DNA of 64,000 nucleotides from Caenorhabditis elegans (GCF_000002985.6 NC_003280.10:1798001-1862000); one strand, 5' to 3'. Positions 20,958 through 32,646 are shown, numbered from the stretch's first letter. A program made the numbers and translations. The notes: generated by a model not told the origin, from the letters alone.

Positions 20958-22002
20958 TTAACGAATGGAACAAGAAAAAACTTCATCAAAAATAGTAATT
21001 CGGAACGTATGACTATCGTTTGTCCACAAAAAATCCTCTTCCTCATCAGAATTGAACACTTTTGCGATTTCTTTCGGCGTTGAATTCGAATCTCGAAAAC
21101 TGATAATACAACTTTGGAATGCACTTCTGTGAAGGAGATCCTTAAATGTATTTAATTTTAAATCAATAATTTTTGTCTAAAACTCACATCTCGTATCCGA
21201 ATAGCATCTTGCACTAAAAACTTATCAACTGCAATATTAAAGTTCTCAAATCGGAACATGTGCTCAATTTGCTCCTTTCCTAATGGAGCAGCAATGCTGT
21301 AAAAGGTAAAGCTTTTCAAGTTTTTCCATTGCTCCAAATCCCTGATTCGATCGAATCCCTCCGATGATTGAGCCAAGAAAATTTCAATTTTTTCGAGCTT
21401 TTGAGCATTGAAATACGGGAGAATTGAATGAGCTTCTTCGATTGAAAAACGACTTAATTTGATATGCTCCGTGTGCACAGGTCCAGCTTTTCTCAAGACT
21501 TCCAGAAGAAGTGGAACATGCTCAGGCATGAAAAGTTCCAAAGTTGAGATAGAATTCTTCAATAAAAGCTCCAAATCCTTGAAAGCTATTGATATAAAAT
21601 TTTCGCCTGGGAAAATTTTTTCTTGTCCATTAAAAGTCACAATTGTTCCAGTTCCACCATTTTCTGCATACTTGATTTTTTGTCCATTTAAATTTAATTC
21701 AGCAAATCCGTCAACTTGAAATTTGACGAAATCTATATCAATTCCAAACTTGTCCACTGCTGCTCTCAAGCTTTTGCACACTTTTCGGGAAGTTAGGCTG
21801 GAAATGTATTTTTTCTGGCTTTTGACCGCACATTTTCATATTTAATTTCCAAAAAAAATTGAAAAAACGTGGGAAAGTTGAGATTTTAGGCTCCAAGAGA
21901 AAAAATAACTCACAGATCCAGAAGCTCAAGTTTTTCCAGAATTTGGTTAGCAACTCCAATAGGCATATTGAGCAAAGTTGGAGATTTGTGCAGTTTCAGC
22001 AT
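20958..22002 (-). CDS. F-box protein with FTH domain (fbxa-type)
   Basis: Exons 22002-21914, 21797-21188 and 21140-20958 total 293 residues, all phases consistent. Exon 1 and the start of exon 2 form the F-box (LLNMPIGVANQILEKLELLD then LTSRKVCKSLRAAVDKFGID). Residues about 150-290 form the FTH (DUF38) domain, with AHSILPYFNAQKLEKIEIF, LEQWKNLKSFTF and the closing segment including EEEDFLWTNDSHTFRITIF. The protein should bind SKP1-like SKR proteins through the F-box, and a target through FTH. The last intron has a TTTAAG acceptor, slightly weak, but the exon after it matches the expected FTH ending, which supports it. AATAAA follows directly after the TAA stop. Confidence 0.88.
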
Positions 22003-23544
22003 TTTTAAGTGTTTTTCTGTGGAAAAAGTATGAAATGAAAAGGTTTTAAAATTTCGCAATATGGCGCCATAGGCAACATCTGCTATAGAGGTTTAGAGAA
22101 AAAAAGGAAACGGAAAATATTTCTTTTGAGAGATTTAGACGTCAAAGTCCTCAAGCACCTGCTTGATTTTTTCCTTATCGGAAAAAAAACTTGATAAGAT
22201 TGATAAGAAACTGATTTTTCTCTGCAAGCTCATATTATATTATCGAAAATGCTTTTATTTAAAAAATGGTTGAAACAGATTTTTTTAAATAAAAAAAGTG
22301 AGTCACAATTGAATTATCGAATTTATAATCTACTCAGAAGTGCAATACAACAGATTTTTTCTCGTGGCCGTTCGTAGCGTGGTGATAAGATCCAGATCAA
22401 GATTATTTTTTGGTCTTCTAAAAGGTTGGAAATTGCGGCGATAATGATATCCTCTTCTATGTTTTGTTGCTCTCTGTTTTTATCTCAGGGCGTTGTATAC
22501 GAACTGCTTTTTTCTGACCATTTCGTCCAGAGTTTTTGGGTCTGGTGAGTATTTCCAATTTTTTTCCTCTTGGAGGCCGTTGAAGACAAAATGGGATGGC
22601 AAATCTATAATTCGATAGCTTTAGTCGGACATTTTTAAGAACTTGATTCAACCGTACCTCACTCAATTTTCAATATTTTTTCGTTTCGCGCTGTTTTGCC
22701 TGGTTTTTTAATGACGATATTTTGAAGACCTGAAATTTTACACTTGTAGCAACCAAATTTGTGGCGAGCAATAAAAAAAACTTACCAATCATTTTGAAGA
22801 ACCGTGGAGAAATTTAGCAATAAATCAATAAAAGCAACAAAAAAATATAAGGGACAGCCATTCCGTAGGCCGTCTTGGAGGAATAATGAGGGGAGAGATA
22901 GGTAGAATGGGGGTCCAGTGGTGACCCCGACAGATGGCAAATATTGCGGTTTGACCACTAAGAGTGTGTAAATGAAGAGACGCAGACTTGAGCACCGCTC
23001 ACAAATTAAATAGTCCCAGCTCTTTGAGCCCATGAGCTGTCGGCACACTTACAAAATCCCATTTTTCTCATCGATGTGTTAAAGTTTTTCTTACGAAAAT
23101 TTATACAGATATGTAGAGAAAATTTTGTAATTTCTGAGAATACATTTGCTTTTAATTAAAATATTTTGGAAGTTGCTCAAAAACTGCCGTAAATTCAAAA
23201 TGTGCTGAGTGAGTGACAAACGGGATTCTAGAAAGATTTCTTGATTTTTGAATAATGTGAAATTATTTGCAACAAATACAAAAATTATACAAATTCATTA
23301 AATAAATTAAAATACATTTAACAACAGTCGGTAGCGTATGCAGTAGAAATAAAAAAACACTTGATTTATTTTCGACTATGAGCTTGTCTGTACGTGCTTG
23401 CAGGGCTGGCATACCTATTGATGCGGAGAGATTTCCCATGAGAAGGTGCCGTGCACCTGTCAGAAGGGATGGTCAGTGAGTCGATAGGTGTGCCATATTA
23501 CTTGTCTCCTGCTCTTTTTATTCCCCATTTTCTGCTACAAAAAA
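22003..23544. other. Intergenic, 1.5 kb
   Basis: No firm gene. A minus-strand frame at 22666-22457 is open for 69 codons and very basic (RPPRGKKLEILTRPKNSGR). A second short basic frame follows near 22460-22330. They could be the last exons of a small gene, but I see no start or homology. The end near 22860-23050 is GC-richer. Confidence 0.4.
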
Positions 23545-25001
23545 ATGGTCTTCTCGAAACCACTGTCATATCCAAATGTGGAAATTCTTATCCGATTTTT
23601 GGATCCCAGTTTGAGGTAAGCGTTTTTTTTTCAGCTATACGCATAAGTAAGGCCGATTTTAGGCTCTCCAATTGAAACTCAAAATCCGTCGGCCGCCGAC
23701 ATCTCACGAGTTTTACGATTACACATTAGTGGGGCGCAGAACTCGTGACATGTCGGCTGCTGATATTGATTGGGGTTGTGGTCGTGTCAGGCTGTCCCAT
23801 CGCGGTTTGATCTACTAGAAAAAGCGCAATCATTCGAGAAAACTGCGTCTAGACGCGTCTCGATTCCCGCAATTCTCGTAGATCAAAGTGATATGGGACA
23901 ATTTGACACCACGTGGCTAATTCCAGAGAGCGGCGAATTACTGTCGGGCAAGCAGGATAAATCTAGACCCATATTCCAGATTCCGACTCTCCCGCCAGTG
24001 TCCATCAATTAGATCATGCGAGAAGAAACATCCTTTCATTCTAAAATTTTTGGCGTTAAATAAACATAGCATCACACTGAATGCAACTAGCTATCAGCTG
24101 GCAATCTTCCAGGATTCTGACATCCCACTTGAATTACCATTTGATGTGGATGTCCGGGGAAGCAGGGATATGAATTTGGTGGTCGAAAAACGAAGAGAGG
24201 AAATTTTGATCGATGGTAGATTTCATAGATTTCATAGATTTAATGGGCAGAATCCTGTGAGTCCAGGCGCCGCCCAATGTAATCAATTTATTCAGCTAAC
24301 AGTTGGAAGTTATATCGAGAGGATGATGTATTCTAGAAAGCTCCATGATGCTTTATTTTACATGATCAAGAAGCTTCTAGTGGGAAAGCTTTCTATTAAA
24401 GCCCACAAATTTTGCCTAAGAAGCTCAGGCATACTCCGAATCCCTCAAAGCCTGAAAATTCAAACAAAACATGTTCAACTAGAAGGTCCGCACATTGAGC
24501 AACTATTGAAAGTTTTACCTTTTTTACTCGATACCGGAGGCACACCCCTATCGTCTTTCACATTTTCGGAGACATTGGTGACAACTGAAAAACTTGATTT
24601 TGACATTGTTCGGACCGCTGGGATTTTGATTTTCCAGTGGTCAACATTGATTAATTTATTTGATTTGCGGCACAGGAGGGTTTATTTCAAGCGGGTTGGA
24701 CTGGAGTTCATCTTACAAGTTATCCGGAATTTTTTGGAGCATGGAAGGGATTTTGACACTCATTATTCATTTGAAGGGATAAATGAGCAAGCGATTTTTA
24801 AGGCACTTGAGTTGCAGACCCGTGTTTATAAAGAGTAAGTTGTCTTGTGTTAGATATGTATATTGTAGGTTTTTCTATTGCAGAATAAGGCATAACTGTG
24901 TCACTTTTTACAAGGAAAACTTCATGGATATTGTGGTCAGTTACAATGTGAACACGTGCATTTTGGATGTGAAAGTTCAGAGACAAGAGTTTTTTGTTTA
25001 A
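23545..25001 (+). CDS. F-box C-type protein (DUF3557-like)
   Basis: Exons 23545-23615, 23980-24834 and 24884-25001 give 347 residues. Exon 1 encodes the short N-terminal F-box-like segment KPLSYPNVEILIRFLDPSLR. It joins exon 2 in phase to FRLSRQCPSIRSCEKKHPFI, which is just the expected continuation, so the gene looks intact. Next come the DUF3557-like landmarks: LNKHSITLNATSYQLAIF, then LPFDVDVRGSRDMN, a central region, and near the end FKRVGLEFILQVIRNFLEHG. Family assignment rests on memory of this nematode class (fbxc) and is moderately sure. A 127-bp inverted-repeat element lies in intron 1. AATAAA follows at about 25020. If the first intron were missed, the second exon would look like a start-less fragment. 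Confidence 0.75.
23690..23910. mobile_element. MITE-like inverted repeats in fbxc-type intron
   Basis: The outer part, about 23784-23910, has ends GTGTCAGGCTGTCCCAT and ATGGGACAATTTGACAC (inverted, a few mismatches) and inner CGGTTTGATCTAC / GTAGATCAAA arms. The same design occurs at 50416-50570. Upstream, 23695-23757 is a separate short palindrome (GCCGACATCTCACGAG / CTCGTGACATGTCGGC). Confidence 0.6.
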
Positions 25002-26639
25002 GCTCTAATTTAATTAAATCAATAAAAATAATTTGTTAATTTTATTTTTACACATTTTTTGGCTGACCGTCATGGATCAAGGCCTGAATATCTCAAAAAC
25101 AGCACGGTTAAGTATAATTCTTAGTTTGGTATCTGAAAGAGCATAGTTGCTAACATTTTTTGGTGAATTTTAGGAAAATTTGTGGGTATGGTCTTTTAGA
25201 AACTTTCGGTTTCTTCAAGATTTTCGAATTTAGTACGGAAATTCATGGAACCCTTTTTGGTTTTACGAATAATCAAGCACGTTTTAAGCACTATTTGTGT
25301 GAAAAATTTGCCAAATTTGGCTCAAAGAGCAAAATTTGACAAAGTCAAACGAATCATGACTGAAAAAAATTTCGATTATTTTTCCGCCGAAATTTCTAAA
25401 AGCAATCTCGATTTCAAGTAATTTCTCATTATTTCAAACCTAAAGATAAGCCAAAGCCTCCTGCCTTTATGTACTTTTAGTCCAAATTTAAGCCATACTG
25501 GGACTAGAAAGATTTACTTTCCCTGAACCAAGATTCACCCCCCCCCCCCCCCATATTTTTGGAAAAAACATTTAAACTTCTCACTTTTGTTTGATTTTTC
25601 AGTGGTGTATTTTCCAAGCGTATGTAAATGTGAATCACCTATTTTATTATCAATTTACCACCCACATCTCAATGAAGTGTTTAAACAGTGCCTAAACTGT
25701 CTTCCCAAGTTTCGAACCTTATCAATTTTCTCTTTCTGAGTCTCGCAAATTTTCATTTCACCCGGTACTTTAAGGCGATCGCTTACATTTTGTGTGGCGC
25801 CGGTCTGTTATCAGTTTTTATATGTGCCTGTGTGCGTGTGTGTTGTGCATGAAGAGTCGTTTATTATGACTTTTCTAACCAACTTGATTTAGTCTTCAAT
25901 CGCTCTTCTCACTATTTTTACAGGAATACTGTTGCTTTATGTATAAGGAATAATTTTAATTTTATTATCATTTTTATTAGAAATAATTTTAATTAAACTC
26001 TCATCTCAACTTTCGAAATTTCCATCTCAAATTTTTTCCGTGAATTTTTCCACTACTTTAGAGGCCTGTATGGTTTTGTTGAAATAGTGTTTTTGCAAAC
26101 TTTCAATGTTATTCAAAATATTTAAGGGTAGGTAAACATTTTAGGAAAGTTTTCGAAAATTTCTTTGCCGCATACTGGCGAGAAATTATCCAAAAACGGT
26201 ATTTATGGGTTTCGATCCCCCCAAAAAGTACCCCAAAGGATTAAAAGGATTAAAGGACGATCCGTTCTTCAAGTGCTATGCACTGCGGATCTGGGATTCA
26301 GGTACACTGCCTGGTGGTGATCCCTCACTTTTCATAATTTTTACCTGTCCTTGAAAAGTTTCAGCATCTGGTGCAATTATAGAGGCCTCGAAATTAGTGA
26401 AAAAATGTACTGAAAAATGTTTAGATCAAAATTAAAGGCTCAACATTTTGCAGTGACCACCCTTCAGTATATATTTTTCAAATGACACATGTCTCGTTTT
26501 GAAATGTAACGGTAAAATGAAAACATTTTTTTAGACAAAAAACCTTGCATCTCTGTTGTTCTCATTGTTAAAATTTTGCTTGCACAAAAGTGTACTCGAA
26601 ATACGGTTTTTACTCTTAACATTTACAGAAAAAGGCATA
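25002..26639. other. Intergenic, 1.6 kb, with poly-C and RTE-1 scrap
   Basis: No gene is supported. It contains a 15-base C run (25538-25552). It also has a short piece, GGACGATCCGTTCTTCA (26258-26274), matching the complement of the RTE-1 3' end seen at 11085. The rest is AT-rich sequence without open frames of interest. Confidence 0.5.
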
Positions 26640-27961
26640 ATGGCCAACCAAGATCAAAACTATTTAGGACCACGGACTCATCCTCCAAATCTTCAAAAAT
26701 CTACATCATGTGAGTTTATGACATATGTATAAATAAAATTTAAAATGTATTAATTTTCAGTTTCTGGTGCAAAATTGCACTATCAGTATCAGTACACTGG
26801 AAAAGAACAAAAAACGAGCAGTTCCAAAGATGAATCCCGTGTACATCATTCTGAAAGTAGAAGTCCACGTTTGTCAAAACACTTGGCAGAGGATGATGGA
26901 AGTGGATCAACACTGGACCAACGTTTATCAAGGCAATTAACAGTTGATTATGGTGGTGGCTCAACAGTGGATCAACGATCGCAGCTGGGAACTTCGGGCA
27001 CAAAGTATCTCACAACTGTGCAATCATCAAACTTAGACTCGGCTGCTTCACCACTATCTTTCTCTGGGCACACAGCACCATCAAAAATAGCTGTAGTACG
27101 TGAAACTCTGCCCGTGTCTTCTCAAGCAAGCATATTTCCAACGAGCTACAGGAGCTCTCAGTATCCATTCCTAAATCCGTCCACGAAAGTAACTACGACT
27201 CCGCCAATACAACAATCACATCTTGGCACAAGCCGTCTCACAACTGTGCAATCATCGAACTTAGACAGAAGTCCTTCACCGTCACGATCGAGATATATGA
27301 ACAGTCGAGATCGTCGTAAAACAACAACAATCATCCCATCTTCAATTCCACAGTCCAGTGAGTATAAATCAGCTTTCCAAAGGGAAGCCCCAGCAGTGTA
27401 CTTCAATCAACATACAGAATCTCAATCAACATACAAGCCTCTGCCCATGAGCTCTCAGACGCAAAATAGGAATCTCACAATAGGATACACTCCAAATCAG
27501 TTTCAAGAAATTGAAAGAGCTCAGCGGGAATTCAAGAATCAGAAGAAACAGGAGGAAGAAATTCGGGCTAAACTTGATCGGAGAAGAATTGAAGAATCGC
27601 AGCGGCTGGAAGCAGAAAGGTTCGCATTGGAAGCAACAATGGTTGATGAAGATGAAGACGTGGCAAAGTTTATCCGCAATCCTGAAGAAAGATTCAAAGA
27701 CTCACGTGATTCAAAAAAACTTGAATGGCGCTCTCGTAGGGCGCCAAATCAACCAGAGCGTAGGTATTCCATTTTAGAAACAATATATCTCCACTTTTTG
27801 ATTTTACAGAGGTGTGCGGCGAATCATGCGAAAATGCCAAGCTCGGCAAATTCGGAAAATTTGCCAAGCTCAGCAAATATGGCAAATTTGCCAGGCTCGG
27901 CAAATTCGGCAAATTTGCCACGCTCGGCAAATTCAGCAAATATTATAGTAAAAAATGTTTA
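26640..27961 (+). CDS. Unrecognised charged, Ser/Gln-rich, coiled-coil protein
   Basis: Exon 1 is 26640-26709 (MANQDQNYLGPRTHPPNLQ), followed by an intron with GTGAGT and TTTTCAG; exon 2 starts at 26761. About 300 residues are low-complexity, rich in Ser, Gln, Thr and Arg, with a twice-used stretch around LTTVQSSNLD. Residues about 275-340 form a strongly charged coiled coil (FQEIERAQREFKNQKKQEE, then RRRIEESQRLEAERFALEA). The end is ambiguous. Unspliced, the frame stops at 27961 after repeats of SSANSANLP. If a GTAGGT donor at 27754 and the TTTACAG ending 27809 are used, the tail reads instead as repeats of KLGKFGKFA and stops near 28000. I cannot name a function. The first ATG is close after an acceptor-free AT-rich stretch. 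Confidence 0.6.
27836..27950. repeat. Tandem repeat (GGCAAATTTGCC type) in coding 3' end
   Basis: About four copies of a 27-30 bp unit of the form AAGCTCGGCAAATTCGGCAA lie at the end of the unknown gene. The palindromic core GGCAAATTTGCC recurs. Confidence 0.8.
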
Positions 27962-28089
27962 ACAAATTCTAAATTTTATATGATTTTTTGAAATTTAGAA
28001 AAAGCTCAATGTTTGTAAATTTTTTTTGGAAGTCATTTATCAAAAAAAAAACAATTCTCCTTTGAATTTTATGGCTTACTTGTTTTTCA

Positions 28090-28168
28090 AATATTATATT
28101 ATATTATATTATAATATTATATATTATAATATTATATATATAATATTATAATATTAAATATTATAATA
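28090..28168. repeat. AT-only palindromic microsatellite
   Basis: A stretch of about 75 bases made only of TATTATA/TAATATTATA motifs, self-complementary over much of its length. Confidence 0.85.
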
Positions 28169-28499
28169 GTGGAGTGGCACCAAAAATTTTGAATTTTTTC
28201 AAAGTTTCCAGTCAAAGTTCTGGCACACTGCCAAATTTTTGAAAAATATATGTTTTTAAAGAAATCCAAAGCAATGTCGCATGTTCTGACCTCTAGAGTG
28301 TTTTGGCACACTTAATTAATATAAAATTAAAGTATAAAAATCGTAGGAAATTTTTTTTGGTCGACTTCCAAAATTATGAATGGCAAAACTGAGTAATTGT
28401 ACCTTTTTGACAGTAAATAAAAAATTTTCAATTTTTCTCGAAAAGTTTTACTATGATATTTGGTTACTATGATACTCTTTCTGTACTAAGCCTCTTCGT

Positions 28500-29278
28500 G
28501 GCGAAAGGGATCAACAGATAACCACTTCAACAAACTCGATGATTTCGTCACATCGAGAGTGGCTTGGTTTGGAACCAAGTGCAAATTATCTGGCCAAGAA
28601 GTACACCGTCTCACGCAGGTCAGAGGTAGTGTCGAATACTCTCTGTCCGGGCGGCTCTAGATTGGCAGGTCATTATAGAGTATCTAGAGACACAACTTTT
28701 GCTCTAAACAGCAACCCACCCTGCCTCAGTCCTCCGCATCCGGCCTCTGCAAAGGGAAAGACAGTTCCTGGAGCACGTCGGAAGAGGCGATCTAATCTCG
28801 GAGTCCAAACCATCTGTCAATCGGACTTGGAAATTAAGAAGCCGCGGGACAAAACAAGAAGAACTGACTATCGCGTGTGCACATTCAACTGCAGGTCCTT
28901 GTCTTCGGATGATCGACTTGCTGAGCTGCTAGAAGAGACGAGGCGGATCCAATTCGACGTCATCGGATTGTGTGAAACCAAACGAGCAGCCGAAGCACAC
29001 TTGATACATCAGGACGGTACCGGTGTCTTCTTAGGCAAACGGAATGAAAGTTCTGTATCCGGAGGGGTCGGCTTCATAGTTCAAAGCACCCTCCTTCCCA
29101 AAATCGTAGAAATACGATTTCTCAGTCACCGCATCGGCTTACTCACCTTCAAAGTGAGCCGAAAATTCAACTGCACGGTGATTCAAGTCTATGCTCCAAC
29201 TGCGGACTCAGACCTTGAGGAAATCTGCGACTTCTACGACAGTGTTGTAGACGTCTTCAGAGAGTGCCGAAGCAAGTA
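28500..29278 (+). mobile_element. RTE-1 5' fragment: APE endonuclease part
   Basis: The open frame 28539-29278 has, after a basic leader, the apurinic-endonuclease motifs of RTE-type non-LTR elements: CTFNCRSLSS, VIGLCETKR and VIQVYAPTADSD. It stops abruptly at 29278, before the GDFN and SDH blocks and before the reverse transcriptase, exactly where the palindromic Tc3-like element starts. Loss of the 3' end is unusual for this class, whose copies are normally 5'-truncated, so it was probably cut off by later rearrangement. It complements the 5'-truncated copy at 11 kb. Confidence 0.85.
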
Positions 29279-30884
29279 CAGTGCTCCACATAATGATACG
29301 GCCACCCCCAAATTTTGATATAACTCAAAACTGGGTTGAGATAGCAAAACATAGTTTCTTGTGAAAATGTTCGCTGTACTGACTAGCTTACAGATAAGTA
29401 TTGGAAGTATACCTGAACCGTTCGTAAAAAAGATAAACCATTTTTTCATGAAAAACCATTTTTAAAAATCCACAAAATGATACGGCCGCCCTTGGTTTTT
29501 GTTATATTTTTCCGTTTTCTTTGCAATTTTTTTTTGCAAAGCGTTAGTTTTCATGTTCGTTCGTGTTTTTACAGCTATGGGTCGTGGAATAACTTTAAAT
29601 GACTACAAAAAAGGACAAATTGAGCAAAATTATCTCAAGGCTTCTCGCATCGTTAGATTTCTCGTGATTTGAAACGTTTGAGAGATATGATCACTCGATA
29701 TGCTTTCAATCCTGCCGCTTATTGCACCAAAAAGTGTTCTGGTCCCCCACCACTTCTTTCTGGTAGAGACAAGCTAGATATCGTTCGTCGAGCATCCAAT
29801 TGAACAGTACCTTGCTCAAAAATTAGGAGCGAGATGAATCTGGCAGTGTCTGTTGAGACCGTACGACATTTTTTTTTTGAAATCTCAGTTTAACAAAAGA
29901 CGAAAATTAAGAAAGGCTCCTTTCATTACCAAAAAAACCGCCAAAACCATATTCAGTTTGCTTAAAACATCCAGAGAACTAACTGGAGACAAGTGAGGAT
30001 TACGGTATAATCATTCAAGCCAATTTTTTAGTTTCAGTTCATCTTCAGTGACGAGAAAAAGTTCAACTGTGATAAACCGGATGGCTACCGTGATTACTGG
30101 CACGATTTGAGAAAAGAAAAGTTGAACTGAAACTAAAAAATTGGCTTGAATGATTATACCGTAATCCTCACTTGTCTCCAGTTAGTTCTCTGGATGTTTT
30201 AAGCAAACGGAATATGGTTTTGGCGGTTTTTTTGGTAATGAAAGGAGCCTTTCTTAATTTTCGTCTTTTGTTAAACTGAGATTTCAAAAAAAAAATGTCG
30301 TACGGTCTCAACAGACACTGCCAGATTCATCTCGCTCCTAATTTTTGAGCAAGGTACTGTTCAATTGGATGCTCGACGAACGATATATCGCTTGTCTCTA
30401 CCAGAAAGAAGTGGTGGGGGACCAGAACACTTTTTGGTGCAATAAGCGGCAGGATTGGAAGCATATCGAGTGATCATATCTCTCGAAAGTTTCAAATCAC
30501 GAAAAATCTGACGATTCGAGAAGCCTTGAGATAATTTGGCACAATTTGTCCTTTTTCGTAGTCAGTTGAAGTTATTCCACGACAACATAGCTGTAAAAAC
30601 ACAAACGAACATGAAACTTAACGTTTAGCAAAAAAAATTGCAAAGAAAACGAAAAAGACAACAAAAACCAAGGGTGGCCGTATCATTTTGTGGATTTTTT
30701 AATATGGTTTTTCATGAAAAAATGGTTTATCTTTTTTACGAACGGTTCAGTTATATTTCCAATACTTATCTGAAAGCAAGTTAGTATAGCAAACATTTTC
30801 ACAAGAAACTATGTTTTGCTATCTCAACCCAGTTTTGAGTTATACCAAAATTTGGGGGTGGCCGTATCATTATGTGGAGCACTG
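29279..30884. mobile_element. Palindromic Tc1/Tc3-like element (two 5' halves)
   Basis: A 1,606-bp element has ends CAGTGCTCCACATAATGATA, flanked by TA on both sides (29277-29278, 30885-30886). The arms 29279-30041 and 30123-30884 are inverted copies. Each contains the beginning of a transposase (MGRGITLNDYKKGQIEQNY, the helix-turn-helix end), followed by stops and frameshifts. The 81-bp loop carries a piece of the catalytic core resembling Tc3 (SDEKKFNCDKPDG, then DYWHDLRKEKL), present only once. It is therefore not an intact transposon but two left halves joined head to head. The left flank is RTE-1 and the right flank is the upstream region of a MATH gene. Confidence 0.85.
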
Positions 30885-30936
30885 TAGTAACTTTGCCCAA
30901 AAAAGTAGTCAAAAATCAACCTTTTCAGTACGTACA

Positions 30937-32024
30937 ATGCCCAATTCTTGCAAAGAGTTTTCCATCAGCGAAAATGTTAAAAATATCTCACGATTTGTGG
31001 ACGGAGAACGCTACCACACCAACTTAGAAGACCGATTCAATATTCCATGGTTAGTTTAACAAACTATTTTTGAAGTTAATATGGAGCATGTTTTAGGCGG
31101 ATAAGGATCGAGAAGACAAATGATAATTTCCAGTTGTATTTAAGATGCGAAAAGGAAGAATGTGAAAACAGAAAATGGTCGATTGAAACTGAAATTACAT
31201 TGAAATTGGTGTCACACAATGGAAAAAGTTTGATGAAAAACTGGAAATACACATTTGCAAAGCCGACAGGGCGTGGATTTGAGTTTATCAGTTGGAAGGA
31301 GTTGGAAAGTGATTATGTTGTGGATGATAGTATCGTGGTTGAAGCACATGTTAAGATATTAAACATTTTGGGTTAGTTATTATTGAATTCAAAAATCAAA
31401 TACCTTTGGTTATGCTTTCATATTCTGATTAATTTTTTTCATCCGTCTTAAAAAACTGATTTCAGATTCTCCGTGCACTGAAACAATGAACCAGAAAACC
31501 TTTATGTTGAATCACACTGTTCAAAATGTTTCAAACATTAAAGAAAGAGGTATATATACTACCAACGTAGAAACACATTACAATATTCCTTGGTTAGTTA
31601 TTTAAAATTACTATTTCAATATAGCTCTGTTAAATTCAGGAGAATAGAAATTCAAAGAAGAGAAGGTTTTTTTGGAATGTATCTACAATGTGAAAAAAAG
31701 CATTTTGACAGCAAGGACTGGTCTATTGAGGTGGAACTTGTTCTAACATTGAAGTCTTCAAATGGCCAAAGATTGTCTTTTACGGCATCAAGCACGCTTA
31801 ACGAGCCTGCTAGTTACGGTTATGATAAATTAATTCGATGGGATGATATGGAGAGAAAGTATGCGGTCAACGACAGTATCATAATTGAAGCGCGTGTCAA
31901 AATTATAAAAATGACCGGATTTGAAGAGCGGCCACCTGTTGGAAGACTATCTGGAATTGTAATTCCAGTAGGAGATCGGGAATATTCAATGGAGGAGTGG
32001 ATGGAGATGGCTTTTGGATGTTAA
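30937..32024 (+). CDS. Double MATH-domain protein 1
   Basis: Four exons, 30937-31049, 31097-31371, 31466-31592 and 31640-32024, give 299 residues. Each MATH domain is split over two exons at the same W codon. Domain 1 runs FSISENVKNISRFVDG to WKELESDYVVDDSIVVEAHV; domain 2 runs LNHTVQNVSNIKE to RWDDMERKYAVNDSIIIEAR. A conserved tail ends EYSMEEWMEMAFGC. There is no BTB or protease domain. A TTTTCAG lies 8 bases before the ATG, suggesting a trans-splice site or an unseen 5' exon. Only about 50 bp of the family's usual upstream sequence remain; beyond that lies the Tc3-like palindrome. AATAAA is present after the stop. MATH domains bind short peptides of partner proteins. Confidence 0.88.
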
Positions 32025-32099
32025 TTTTGTAACTTGTAATATCCAAATTGGTCCAGTTTTATTTTTTCTAATTCTAAATAAAATGATTTCAAGTTTACA

Positions 32100-32646
32100 A
32101 AAATGTGGATGTAAAATATACTTAAAGAAATAACTTTATGGTGCTGATTTTCCTTATCAATATTTGAAAGTATGTCACTATATTTTTTCTCACAATTTAT
32201 AAAACGAATAAAGAGAATAGAGCCGTGATCAACCTCTCAACCGCATTAAAGTACAGCTCCGAATGTCAGGAAACTCAGAGCTCCAATGTAAGCAGTGTGG
32301 GAGAAAGCATTGAGACTCATAAGACTTGGTAAACCTCGAAACACTAAAATGCCATCAGGAGAAAAATTTTCTCTACGCACTGATAACGAGCATAATGCTT
32401 GCTGGTTTGTCCAATTATTTTCCATTGACTGAATCATATCGATTTTATTGCTACTCCTTACTCACATTTTGCTCACTTTTATTTTTTAGTGGTGAAGCGC
32501 ATTCCGATTTTTTTGCTCAATTTTATTGCTATATTTGTTTATTTATGCTTCCCACGGTCACAAGTCATCTATTGTTTTGTTTTTATAATTATATTTGTAA
32601 CTTTGCCTTAAAAAAATAGTCGAAAATTTCTGTTTCAGTGCGTGCA
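32100..32646. repeat. Spacer, copy 1 of duplicated MATH upstream region
   Basis: Aligns throughout with 33795-34352 (e.g. AATGTGGATGTAAAA, CTTATGGTGCTGATTTTCC, CTGATAACGAGCATAATG, TCATATCGATTTTATTGC). This shows that the duplication unit of the MATH genes includes gene plus about 550 bp upstream. No gene inside. Confidence 0.75.

Noticed and set aside
28539-29278. Intact RTE-1
   Set aside because: Frame ends in the endonuclease at the junction with the Tc3-like palindrome; the reverse transcriptase part is absent here.
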